This document shows positions 1 through 9,213 of a DNA stretch of 64,000 nt, piece after piece. Origin of the DNA: Vigna angularis (Eukaryota > Streptophyta > Magnoliopsida > Fabales > Fabaceae). Under the pieces are notes generated by a model. It searched no databases. It saw only the letters and a list, made by a program, of their open reading frames with translations, and was not told where the DNA came from. The first letter of the stretch is position 1, and each line of letters starts with the position of its first letter. Where the stretch lies: contig NC_068977.1 of assembly GCF_016808095.1 (NCBI RefSeq), positions 5,206,479 to 5,270,478 on the forward strand, in the 5' to 3' direction. A program made the translations under genes and the position numbers.

Positions 1-1344
1 TTCGTTCTCAACGTCCGTTCGTTATAACTCTCGACGAACGCTCGTCATTAAGCTCACATTTCTAAACGTCCGTCCGTTATATTCCCCCAACGGACGTTCG
101 TCCTCTCCCCAACGAACGCTCGCTATCCTGAATACTGTCCCCAACGTCCGTTCAGCAATTCCCATTTCTTTTGTTTATTTATTTTATTTCTTATTTTATT
201 TTGTTCTATTTATTTATTTTAGACATCTACTTATCTTAAAATATATATTTAATAATACAATATTTATAGTTTAAATAAAAAGAATTTACAAGAATATTTT
301 TAAAGGTTTAAGCGCACGTGTGACCGCTCGCGTCGTCCTTGTGCTAAAAACCTCTTCTTCTTTCTTATAAAAATTATTACAAAAATATTTTGAAAAGGTT
401 TAAGCACACGTGCGACCGCTCGCGTAGGCCTTGTGCTAAAAAACCTTTTCCTTTTCTTTTACAAAAGTTTAAAATCAAATAAAAATATTTTGAAAAGGTT
501 TTAAGCACACGTGCGACCGCTCGCGTAGGCCTTGTGCTAAAAAACCTTTTCCTTTTCTTTTACAAAAGTTTAAAATCAAATAAAAATATTTTGAAAAGGT
601 TTTAAGCACACTTGCGACCGCTCGCATAGGCCTTGTGCTAAAAAACCTTTTCCTTTTCTTTTACAAAAGTTAAAAATCAAATAAAAATATTTGAAAAGGT
701 TTAAGCACACGTGCGACCGCTCGCGTAGGCCTTGTGCTAGAAAACCTTTTCCTTCTTTATTAAAAATACTAAAATATTCCCAAACTACAAGTAATCTCTC
801 AGCCAGAATTACGTGATCCTTGATTCTCCATCAAAAGTAGAGATACGTAGGAGCAAGGCTAGACCTTGTCAGGTTCATTTCTCCAGAAATCCAAATTCAT
901 CCAAAGCAATTTCCTCAAACAAATCTCAAACCAATTTCAAAACTAATTTTCAAGCAGTTTCTAAAAGAACTACGTAACCCTGATTTCTCATTTTGAATGA
1001 GAATACGTAGGAGCAAGGTCAATCCTTGTCGGGCCCAAAAAACTAAAAAATATATTTTGTTTATTTAGAATTTTCTTTTAGGGACTAGTTAAACATTTTG
1101 AAAACCACATCATATTCGTGCATTTAGTTAAAGGTACTGCCTTCGGGCAGGCGTTGTAGGGTGCTGATACCTTCCCTACACGTAACCGACTCCCCAACCC
1201 AGAATCTGGTTTTCGTGGACCGTGTCTTATTATTTTATGGTTTTTCCGTAGTTTTCCAGAATAAACTATGGTGGCGATTCCAAATCTCTTTTCCAAACCC
1301 GTTTCTTTTTGGATCGTCGTCCCGTCGCGATTCTGGTTGCGACA
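1..1344 (-). mobile_element. Ogre-type LTR (family B), minus orientation, cut by window start
   Basis: Read on the minus strand, the segment begins TGTCGCAACC at 1344 and continues with the same series of blocks as the plus-strand LTR at 1911: a CGCGACGGGACGACG block, a block on GGAGTTGCCACC-like sequence, a block giving a GTAGGGAAGGTATTAGCACC motif, then the TTGCTCCTACGTATTC blocks and a hairpin repeat array. It ends inside family-A LTR sequence that resumes at 1345. Its other end lies outside the window, so no target duplication can be checked. The Ogre assignment rests on my recollection of legume Ogre LTR starts. Confidence 0.7.
300..760 (-). repeat. Tandem hairpin repeats inside family-B LTR
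   Basis: Five copies of a unit, mostly about 115-120 bp, each containing AAAGGTTT(T)AAGCACACGTG and, about 18 bases on, CTTGTGCTAAAAAACCTTTT. The two arms are near inverted repeats, so each unit can fold as a stem with a CpG-rich loop (GCGACCGCTCGCGTAGG). The spacer AAGTTTAAAATCAAATAAAAA separates the three middle units. Confidence 0.8.
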
Positions 1345-2539
1345 AGGTGAATCTATGATTGTGGAATTTGAACGAGCGTTCCAGGGAGGAACGACTCATG
1401 TATGTATGAATTTGAATATGGAATTTGGTAAAGTATGACTGTGGGCATGCTAATGCTGGCGGTCCATCCTGATGTTTCGTGAGTACTCATCCTCACTTAG
1501 AGGGGGTAGGTCATGTGTGGGAACGGCAGGAGGTCCTTAGTCCATAAGTTAACATGGGCGACGTAAGAACGGACTAACCTCGAGTGGCAACTGTTGAGTG
1601 TAATATAGTTACTACATCACTCGGGTGCAAGGACGCCTGTAGCTACACAGATTCATACAGTCCGGACGGTCCGTCTAGTAATAGTTTTTGGATGATTATT
1701 TATGTTGAATTATTCTGGTATGTGTGGATTGATGAAATTTTATGTTAATGTATGAATTAAATTACATAAGCTTACCCTTCGTTTTTCCTTGTGTTGTCCC
1801 TCGTCTTTGTACGTCCGTCTTGTCTTCGCGATGATCATCCGTGTGGATGGGAGCAGATGGAAGTGAGCCACTGGAAGAGGCGCTGGAAGAAGAAAATTTG
1901 GAAGACGCGGTGTCGCATCCGGGAAATCGCGACGGGACGACGATCCGAAAAAAGAGAAAGACGTGATTTGAAAAAGAGATTTGGAGTTGCCACCATAGTT
2001 TATTCTGGAAAACTACGGAAAAACCATAAAATGATAAGGCATGGTCTATTAGAACCAGATTCTTGGTTCGGGAGTCGGTTACGTGTAGGGAAGGTATTAG
2101 CACCCTACAACGCCTGTCTGAAAGCAGTACCTTTAATTAAATATGCGAATATGATGTGGTTTTCAAAATGTTTAACTTTCCCTTAAAATAAAATTCTAAA
2201 TAAACAAAACATATTTTTTAGTTTTTTTGGGCCCGACAAGGATTGACCTTGCTCCTACGTATTCCCATTCAGAATGAGAAATCAGGGTTCCGTAGTTCAT
2301 TTAGAAAACTCCTTGAAATTTTGTTTAGGAAATTTGTTTGAAAATTTGTTTTGAAATGATTTGGATTTTTGGGGAAATGAACCTGACAAGGACTGACCTT
2401 GCTCCTACGTATCTCCACTTTTTATGGAGAATCAAGGATCACGTAGTTCTGGCAAGGCGATATTGTTTGTTGTTTGAACAATAGATGTTTTTTAGTTTTT
2501 GAAGATTTTATATTTTTTTGGTATTTTTTTTATTTAGGA

Positions 2540-2870
2540 GAATGAAAAGGTTTTTAACACAAGGACGATGCGTGCGATCACACATGTGCCTAAACCTTTT
2601 AAAACATATTTTTGTAATTTTATTTAAAAGAGAGAAAAGGTTTTTAGCACAAGGACGATGCGTACGATCACACATGTGCTTAAACCTTTGAAACGTATTT
2701 TTGACATTTTTTTGAAGAAAGAGAAAAGGTTTTTGGCACAAGGACGATGCGTGCGATCACACATGTACCTAAACCTTTAAAACATATTTTTGGGATTTTA
2801 AAGAAAGAGAAAAAGTTTTTTTGCACAAGGACGATGCGTGCGATCACACATGTGCCTAAACCTTTAAAAC
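2540..2870 (+). repeat. Tandem hairpin repeats in family-B LTR
   Basis: Four copies of a roughly 75-95 bp unit of the form AAAAGGTTTTTAGCACAAGG, then ACGATGCGTGCGATCACA, then CATGTGCCTAAACCTTT. The arms are inverted repeats, giving one stem-loop per unit. This is the positional counterpart of the array at 300-760 in the inverted LTR copy. Confidence 0.8.
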
Positions 2871-4399
2871 ATATTTTTATAATTTTTAATTTTTTTATTT
2901 CGTATTTTTCTTTTTATCTTTAATTTTTATATTTTGTAATTTTTTTATGTAAAACGAAACAAATAAGTTCAATAGATAAAACAAAATGGTGGGGAAACTA
3001 TACAAGGAGAGCATGCAATAAAAACCGACTAAAAAAGAAAACAAAAGCATAAAAATAAAGCAAGAGAAAAAAAAGCCCAAGAGGCGTAGGAGTACAGAGA
3101 TAAAAACCAGAGGTGCGTGCAGAGTAAAGTTGGGTCGAGGAAAAAAACGAACAGGCCCAAGGCCTTTCCATTCTTCAGCTCAGGAGACCCTTAGGGGTTT
3201 CTCCCATTCTTCTCATCACACCATTTCACTCCACTGAGACTAGGGGTCTCTTTCTCTCTGAGCAAGAGAAACCAAAGGCGCTCACCTCCACCGTTCAACG
3301 ACCACCTCCCAACCTTCGTCCAAACGGCCACCGCGGTGCGCGAGAGGAGAACGCACTCGCCTTCCACCTTGCATCCTCGCCGCCGCTGCTACCGGTGACT
3401 GTCTCCGCGCCACTGCTTCTGCGAACCAGCCACCACGCCACCGCTTGCTAGGACCAGCCGCCGCATCACTGCCTCTTCGAACCAGTCATCACGCACGCCA
3501 ACCGGGCCGCCTTTGTCTTGGGTCCCCTGCCATCCTTCTTGCTTCACGAACAGCGACTCTAATCCTTGGGCCGTGGGCACAGAGGATCAATATCTAGTTT
3601 GGCTCTTGGATTTTTTTGTTTTTTTTGCAGTTAATGGTTTTGGGGTCTTCGATAATTGAAAATGATGAAAGTAGAAGTGATGTTGGAGATGTCGGGAAGT
3701 GATGATGCTGGAGGTAGTGTTGGAGATAAAAGTGGTGGGAGAAAATGAAAGAAGAAAAGGATGAAGGTAGGGGTTGGCCGTGAGGAAGACGAAAAGGGAA
3801 GGGATGAAGATGAAGATTGATGAATGTTGGCCGTGTGTTGGATGTGATGAATGAAGAAGAAAAATGAAGATGATGAGTGCTCCTAGTAGCCGTGGGCGTG
3901 AGCTATTGAAGATGGCTGTAACAATGGGTGAAGATGGATGATGGGTTGGGGAAATTGGTTTCCGAAAATCTGTGTGAGTGTCCGTGATGAAAGAAGGAAA
4001 GGACGAAGAATGAAGGGTGTGAGTTTTGTAGTGACGGGTATTGGATCTTGAAGGTGGTTACGGATGAGAGGAGCAGAGGGAGCCAGTGTCCCACGACTGT
4101 GGTTACCGGGCCTCCCTTTGGAAACGAAAGCTTCACTCCTTAAATTGCCAGAAAACTGAAAATTGTCGGCAAGCCTTATTGGATGATTGACTGTCGGCAA
4201 CTCTCATTGGAGGATTGTGGGAATTGGTGGAAGAATTTGGTAGGCAGACAGATAATTGGAGGATTGGGAGTGTCGGTAGCTGTGGTTGGAGGATTGTTTG
4301 AAAGTGGAAGGATTGGGTAGGTAGACAGATAATTGGAGGGTTGGTGAAAGATTCTGGGAATCATTGGTGGGAAAAAATTAGCGGAAGATCGTGGGAATC

Positions 4400-5210
4400 A
4401 TTAGTGGGACCCTAGCCAAAGGGAGCGACCGAGACGAAAGGGGATAATCAGGACGAGCGGTAGAAAAGAAATAGTGACCTGAACGAGCGGCATAAGACGG
4501 GAGTGATTAGGACGAGCGGTAGAAGAATGGAAGAGAGGGACGAGCGGTAGAAAGGGCAGGAGTGATCTGGACGAACGCCTCAACACACTCTTTGCCGAAC
4601 GCTATTTGCTTCCGGGCTGAACGCTTAAAACCGAACACTGCACGAAATTAAGCACTAGTACGAACGCTGAAGACAAAGGTCATTGAGACCGAGCGTTCAA
4701 ATAAAGACCGAATGCTTATTAAACAATATAACCGAACGCTCACTAACACATTACATGACCGAACGTTCAACTGAGAATCAATAATTTCAAGACCGAACGT
4801 TCACATAACATGACTGGACGTTCATATGAAGACCGAACGTTCATTAAAACATTATGACCAAACGGTTGACTATTTGTATGACCGAACGTCCTAAAGATCT
4901 GAATGGCCGAACGGTCGAATAGTGGACTCTTGAGAACGACCGAACGGTTGAAGCTGAAAATTGCCGAACGTCCTAAAGGTCAGTATGGACGACCGTTCGA
5001 ATAAGGCAAAGTAGGAATGATGGAGGACGAACGTTCGTGAAAGTTAAAGGACGAACGGTTGCATGCACAGTTGATGGCGAACGGTCGCGTAGGATAAAGG
5101 ACGTTTGAAAGGGGAGAAAACGAACGCGCACGGTGCAGGACGAACGCTTATGGTCACGCATGGGAGAGGACGGAGCCGAACGTCAGAGGACGAACGCTCT
5201 TTATTTTTTA
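4400..5210 (+). repeat. Cluster of CGAACG / GACGAGCGG short motifs
   Basis: The 3' part of the family-B LTR carries some thirty copies of GACGAGCGGTAGA (4445-4560) and then GACCGAACGTTC or GACCGAACGGT variants at irregular 20-45 bp spacing. CGAACGTTCG, present at 5030-5035 in a near-exact form, is a 10-bp palindrome. Related motifs recur in other LTR families in this window. Confidence 0.75.
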
Positions 5211-5598
5211 TTTTTATTTTTATTTTTTATTATTTGTTTTTTTTTACTCTTTTTTTTTTAATTTTTATTTGACACTCATGATGAAAATAAAATAAATCTA
5301 GTGGTCAATCCGGATGAAATTGGGTGTTGACACGCGGGCCTCGTAGATGTGGAAGTCAAGGCCGAGCCTTAGCGCGCTCGTTAGTTTAGTTTATTATTTT
5401 AATCTGGATAGTGGACGTTCGGTTATTGGGTTTTGTAAAACCGTTCGTCCCTGACTCTCTTAGTTTTGCTTGGTATTTTGGTTTCTGTATATTAAGCCGT
5501 TCGGCTTTTGAACCCTATTTAGTATAAGACTGCATTGTTTAACTGTTAATTGTAATTAATTCTAAATTATAGTTATTGTTGTATTTTGGGATGTTATA

Positions 5599-5903
5599 AT
5601 AGTTATTAAAATAAAATATGTTATTTAAATTATTAAAAATATGGTTATAAAAAATAATAAAAATAAATTATATTAATTAATGTAAAATTAATAGTAAATT
5701 ATGTACAATAAAAAAAGTTATAAAATCTTATACGAGATTTCTGTGTATTAATAATTATAAATAATAATATATGTAAAAATGATTTGGTTAGAAATGTCTA
5801 AGTGTTCTATTTTATACCGTCTGGGTTCAATTGGGGTTTAGGGTTATCTCTGCAGACACCCTAGCATTGGGTTGAACGCTTTGTAACGGTGGGTACCCTT
5901 CAT
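5599..5903 (+). promoter_or_regulatory. Distal part of RPA49 promoter with telo-box
   Basis: This segment is duplicated at 36225-36442 plus 41682-41790, where it leads directly into a copy of RPA49 exon 1, so it is the ancestral upstream region of RPA49. It holds TTTAGGGTT at 5837-5845, the reverse of the telo-box AACCCTAAA that is known from promoters of plant translation and ribosome-biogenesis genes. In this copy a 3.1-kb insertion separates it from the start codon. Confidence 0.6.
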
Positions 5904-5984
5904 TAGGGCTGACTGCAGTTTAGGTTTATATCTGCGTTCCCAATCACAGCTTTATTTGCTTTCTGCCTTACATCCCATTCATCC

Positions 5985-6140
5985 CACTCACTCGCTGCTG
6001 CTGTTGAAGTTGCCGCTGTTGAAGGCTGCCGCCGAAGTTACCGTTGTTGAAGGTTCGCTGCCGTCGAAGTTACCGTTGTTGAAGGTTCGCCGTCGTCGAA
6101 GGCTCGCCGCTGTCGAAGGCTCGCCGCTGTCGAAGGCTTT
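5985..6140 (+). repeat. GCCGCTGTCGAAGG-type minisatellite
   Basis: Degenerate 15-18 bp repeats on (T/C)GCCG(C/T)(C/T)GTCGAAGG run through this stretch within the hAT-like insertion. They sit just upstream of a good donor-like AAG|GTAACA at 6211-6216, so this could be a captured first exon. An 86-codon plus-strand frame and two minus-strand frames cover it, as expected for a unit length near a multiple of three. Confidence 0.6.
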
Positions 6141-7997
6141 ACCGCACTCTGCCGTCGCCGAAGATTCTGAGAACTCTCTCCTGGAAAACAGAAGCAAATC
6201 TGGAACCCTAAGGTAACAATGTTTTTCCTGTGTTGTTCAAACATTTTTGAAATGTATTCTTAGTTGTTCAAACATTTTGTTAGACATCTTGTAACGATCT
6301 CTTGTACGTGGAGAGAGCATCTGGGGTTCTTCCATCATCAGTGGCCAAGGTACTTTGTTATTCCAACAAGGGTTTTAAATTACCATCTGGGGTTCTTCCA
6401 TCATCGATAAACACTGCACCATGCTTTGCCAGTAGTTGTCCTGTTTATTGTGTATGAAGATTATTGTGTAGCTAGAAAAGTTAAACCAAAACGAAGCCAA
6501 TGAATATAAAGAACAATCTTAGTTGATTTGCAGTGCTTGTTATTTTTATGTCTGTTGTTCACTGAAATATTGTTTAAGTGTGAGACATCTTATTCCTTGA
6601 TCTTCTTGTCTAGAATGTATACAAAAAATCACCCAGTCAAACGAAGTTGCATATAACATTTATAACTTCTATTCATTATTTTCCTTTTATCAAAACATAT
6701 TGCAGATCACATTCAATTTTTGTTAAAATGGGAGATAATCTGAAGTAGTTTTTGTCCTCCGTTCTGTGTCTTGAAATTGAATTTAGTTTCTGAATTTGTA
6801 TTCTGAATCTGGATTTCTTTTTATCTGTCTTTGCTTTATTTACAGGGAGAGAAACTTTTGGAAAGCATTGGTGGCATATTCTCCAGAATTTGAAAACCAA
6901 TAATAACGGTGCAATAACTTGCCCTGTTGTTTCTGAAGGTTAGTATATTCTCTCCATTCTCACCATTTTAATTTTGATTAATTTCTTAAATCGTGATATA
7001 ATGTAATTTTGTGGTTTCAACTTCTGCAATTAGTCACAGTATAGAGTATTTGTCATTGTTTAATGCTATATTTTTGTAATATTTCTTTACTCCATCTTCA
7101 ATAGAGATCTGCTATTAGTGTTTGAACAGCTTAAGTTGAATATACCACTGGATGAGGAATGTATATGCCTAACCTTGGCTAAGTATTTTTAATGTTAAGG
7201 ATGATTTGTTCTAATACTATTTTCCTGACTTCAGCTCAGAATCTCCACAAACAAACCAGCTTTGCTCCATTAGCCGATGCAATTCAGACTCTCTTTTAAA
7301 TGAGGTATGGCTTATGTGACTCTGATCATTCTGCATATTTGGCTTATTTTCTCCATATATGTGAGAGTGTTTATGTAACCATTCTTTTGGTTATTAGACG
7401 TTTGTTATTACAAATCCATCATTTCTTAATTAGGCCTTTAGGAGTTCTTTTTTCCTGTAATGAGTGCCTAGGCTAGGGCTGGGCATAGTTCAATGAACCG
7501 TACTATATTCTGTAATTAGGCTCACGCATTTTTTTATTCTGTTTGCAATGCTTTTAGATTCGTAGTTGTTGAGTTAGAGAGGATAGTGTTTCAAATTTGT
7601 GAAATATATGACTGCCATATTGAGGTAATATCAGAAAATAAATCACTTTTGATGTTTAATATCAGAAAATAAATCACTTTTGGCTGTCAAGTTATGGGGA
7701 TAAAAAACTTGTGCTTATTATCTAGTTTTTAAATGGTATTGTTATTTTTGTTTGTTGTGTTATGTTCTTTAAATGATATCCCCTGTTTTTGTTGAAAAGT
7801 GTTCTATACCCGATCTTTAAAATTGTGGATCACAATGGGTAACTTTTGTTGTGCTGCAGCTCACTGTGATGTAGTATGTAAGAGGGATGTTTGTAGAAAT
7901 GACTGATATTTGGCCTTACACTATTATTAATATTGCTTATAAAGAGTGGTTGACTAGATTTATACTACCTCTTTCTGTCTGTATATTGCTTAAAAAC

Positions 7998-8688
7998 AGG
8001 CTAGCATCCCAACTATTATTGTTCATGATTCTAATATTTTAGCTGATGCTTCTTTTAATGATGTTGTTTCTGATTATTTGAGTGTTATTTCTGCTTCTAA
8101 TTTTGATAATGCTGATTCTGACTTTATGCCTGCAGTTCAATATGGTTTCAATGATGTACCTGCTTTTTACATTAATTTTATAGCGGTTGATTTTCATAAT
8201 AATACTTCTTATTGTTCTAAAAGTATGGTTGAACCTGTCGTTGATAATCACACTGAATATAATGAAATAACTGCAGTTCACACTGATTTTATAGTTGTTG
8301 ATGGTCATATTGATCATATTGATATACCTGCTGCTGTTTTTTGATCCAAATGTTGATGTTGCTGATTGATCTGATTTTTACACAGTTTTAATTGATAACA
8401 ACGTTGCAGTAGCTGGTGAATTTCATGCTTCTGTTTCAGATCTTGATGTTGTTGATTTTATTACTGCCACTGCTGATTATGATTTTAATGCTTTTGGTTC
8501 TGATTCTTAATGTTCATTCTGAACTCAATAATGTGGCAGCTGTTGTTGCTGATTTTTCAAGTGCTGATTTTGTTATTGTTGATGCTGATATTCACACACC
8601 TCTCATTCAACACATTCATAAACCTTCACTAGATGAGGTGTTGCTGCTGCAACAGAATTGGAAAGAAAGTCATTGTTTTATAGATTAG
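7998..8688 (+). pseudogene. Unrecognised broken coding stretch in hAT-like element
   Basis: An acceptor-like ACAG at 7996-7999 opens a frame that runs to a stop at 8342. A shifted frame follows to about 8510, and another resumes to 8688. The translated product is rich in Asp, Val, Ala and Ile with recurring phrases such as HTDFIVVDGHID and FIVVD/FVIVDADI, suggesting a diverged internal repeat. I do not recognise a family. The frameshift at about 8342 and a stop at about 8366 make it non-functional as written. It could be a captured gene piece or a relic transposon protein. Confidence 0.35.
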
Positions 8689-9014
8689 TCTAGTTTCCTG
8701 CCTTTTAGTTTAGCTCAGCCTAGTTTTCTACAGTTTGTTTTTGCTGGTTTTTATATGTTTCATACTTAGTACTACTTTGTAGATGTTAGGATTCAAGTTT
8801 CATTTCAGTTTCGAAGCATGTATATTTACTGAATTTTGAACTGCACAATAAATACCACTTTACTGAATTGTATTAGTGTAACTGAACTAAAAAATAGTTC
8901 AGTTCAATTTTTTTGAACTATTTTTTTAGTTTAGTTCAGTTTACTTGAACTATTTTGTAGTTAACTGTAATTATTTATAGTACAGTGCACTGAACTGCAT
9001 TTTGCCCACCCATA

Positions 9015-9213
9015 CCCTTCATTGTTTGATTTTCTCGTTGGTTTTATGGTTTGTCTTTCTATTAATTTGTGTATTTTATTTAAATTTTGCATACCAAAAG
9101 ACCCTTTTTGATTTCAAAATCTGTGATGTGCCTACAATTTGTGTGTCTGAAGAACCGTCGACATCTCTATCTGTTCTTTGCGTGAAATCTGATAATTTTT
9201 AATCGATAGTGTA
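9015..9213 (+). promoter_or_regulatory. RPA49 proximal upstream region and 5' leader
   Basis: Homologous to 41782-41986 upstream of the truncated second RPA49 exon. In the 41.8-kb copy a second telo-box reads TTTAGGGTTT (41811-41820); here the same position reads TTTATGGTTT (9043-9052), so the box is damaged. Only about 200 bases separate the start codon from the hAT-like insertion, whose right end may therefore supply promoter sequence. Confidence 0.55.

Larger units (their letters stand above)
1911..5332 (+). mobile_element. Solo Ogre-type LTR (family B), 3.4 kb
   Basis: Begins TGTCGCATCC, ends GGTGTTGACA, and is flanked by the exact 5-bp duplication CGCGG (1906-1910 and 5333-5337) within family-A LTR. 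Its first 1 kb is the inverse of the segment at 1-1344. No gag/pol, primer site or second LTR accompanies it, so it is a solo LTR. The middle (about 3100-3600) is pyrimidine-rich and leader-like; 4400-5210 is packed with CGAACG motifs. It contains open frames of up to 131 codons that are not convincing genes. Confidence 0.85.
1345..5598 (+). mobile_element. Family-A LTR, 3' portion, split by a family-B LTR
   Basis: 1345-1910 and 5338-5598 match in order the 3' third of the complete family-A LTRs at 21402, 30968 and 53858. Shared landmarks are AACGAGCGTTCCAGGGAGG, a conserved block at 1500-1680, AATGATCATCCGTGTGGATG-like sequence (here GCGATGATC) and the terminal GGGATGTTATA (GGGATGTTACA in the others). 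The right end is fixed by the duplicated RPA49 promoter copy, where unbroken sequence matches from exactly 5599. The expected 5-bp duplication would be ATAGT (5599-5603); the left copy is outside the window. Confidence 0.75.
5904..9014. mobile_element. hAT-like insertion, 3.1 kb, 8-bp duplication
   Basis: The duplicated promoter copy at 41.7 kb reads straight through the site that is opened here. The insertion is flanked by CCCTTCAT (5896-5903 and 9015-9022). The left end is TAGGGCTGACTGCAG; the right end, read inward, is TATGGGTGGGCAAAATGCAG. A better match to the right end lies inside at 7473 (TAGGGCTGGGCATAGTTC), so this may be a composite of two elements. Subterminal AGTTCAGTT/AACTGAACT repeats occur at 8880-9000. 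No transposase was recognised; the element is non-autonomous and holds gene-like pieces. Confidence 0.65.

Noticed and set aside
300..760. Regular direct repeats with spacers reminiscent of a CRISPR array
   Set aside because: This is plant nuclear DNA; the units are hairpin minisatellites within an LTR, with similar spacers and no associated genes.
3389..4586. Several 60-105 codon minus-strand frames
   Set aside because: All lie in a solo LTR; no domains, and frames overlap one another in different phases.
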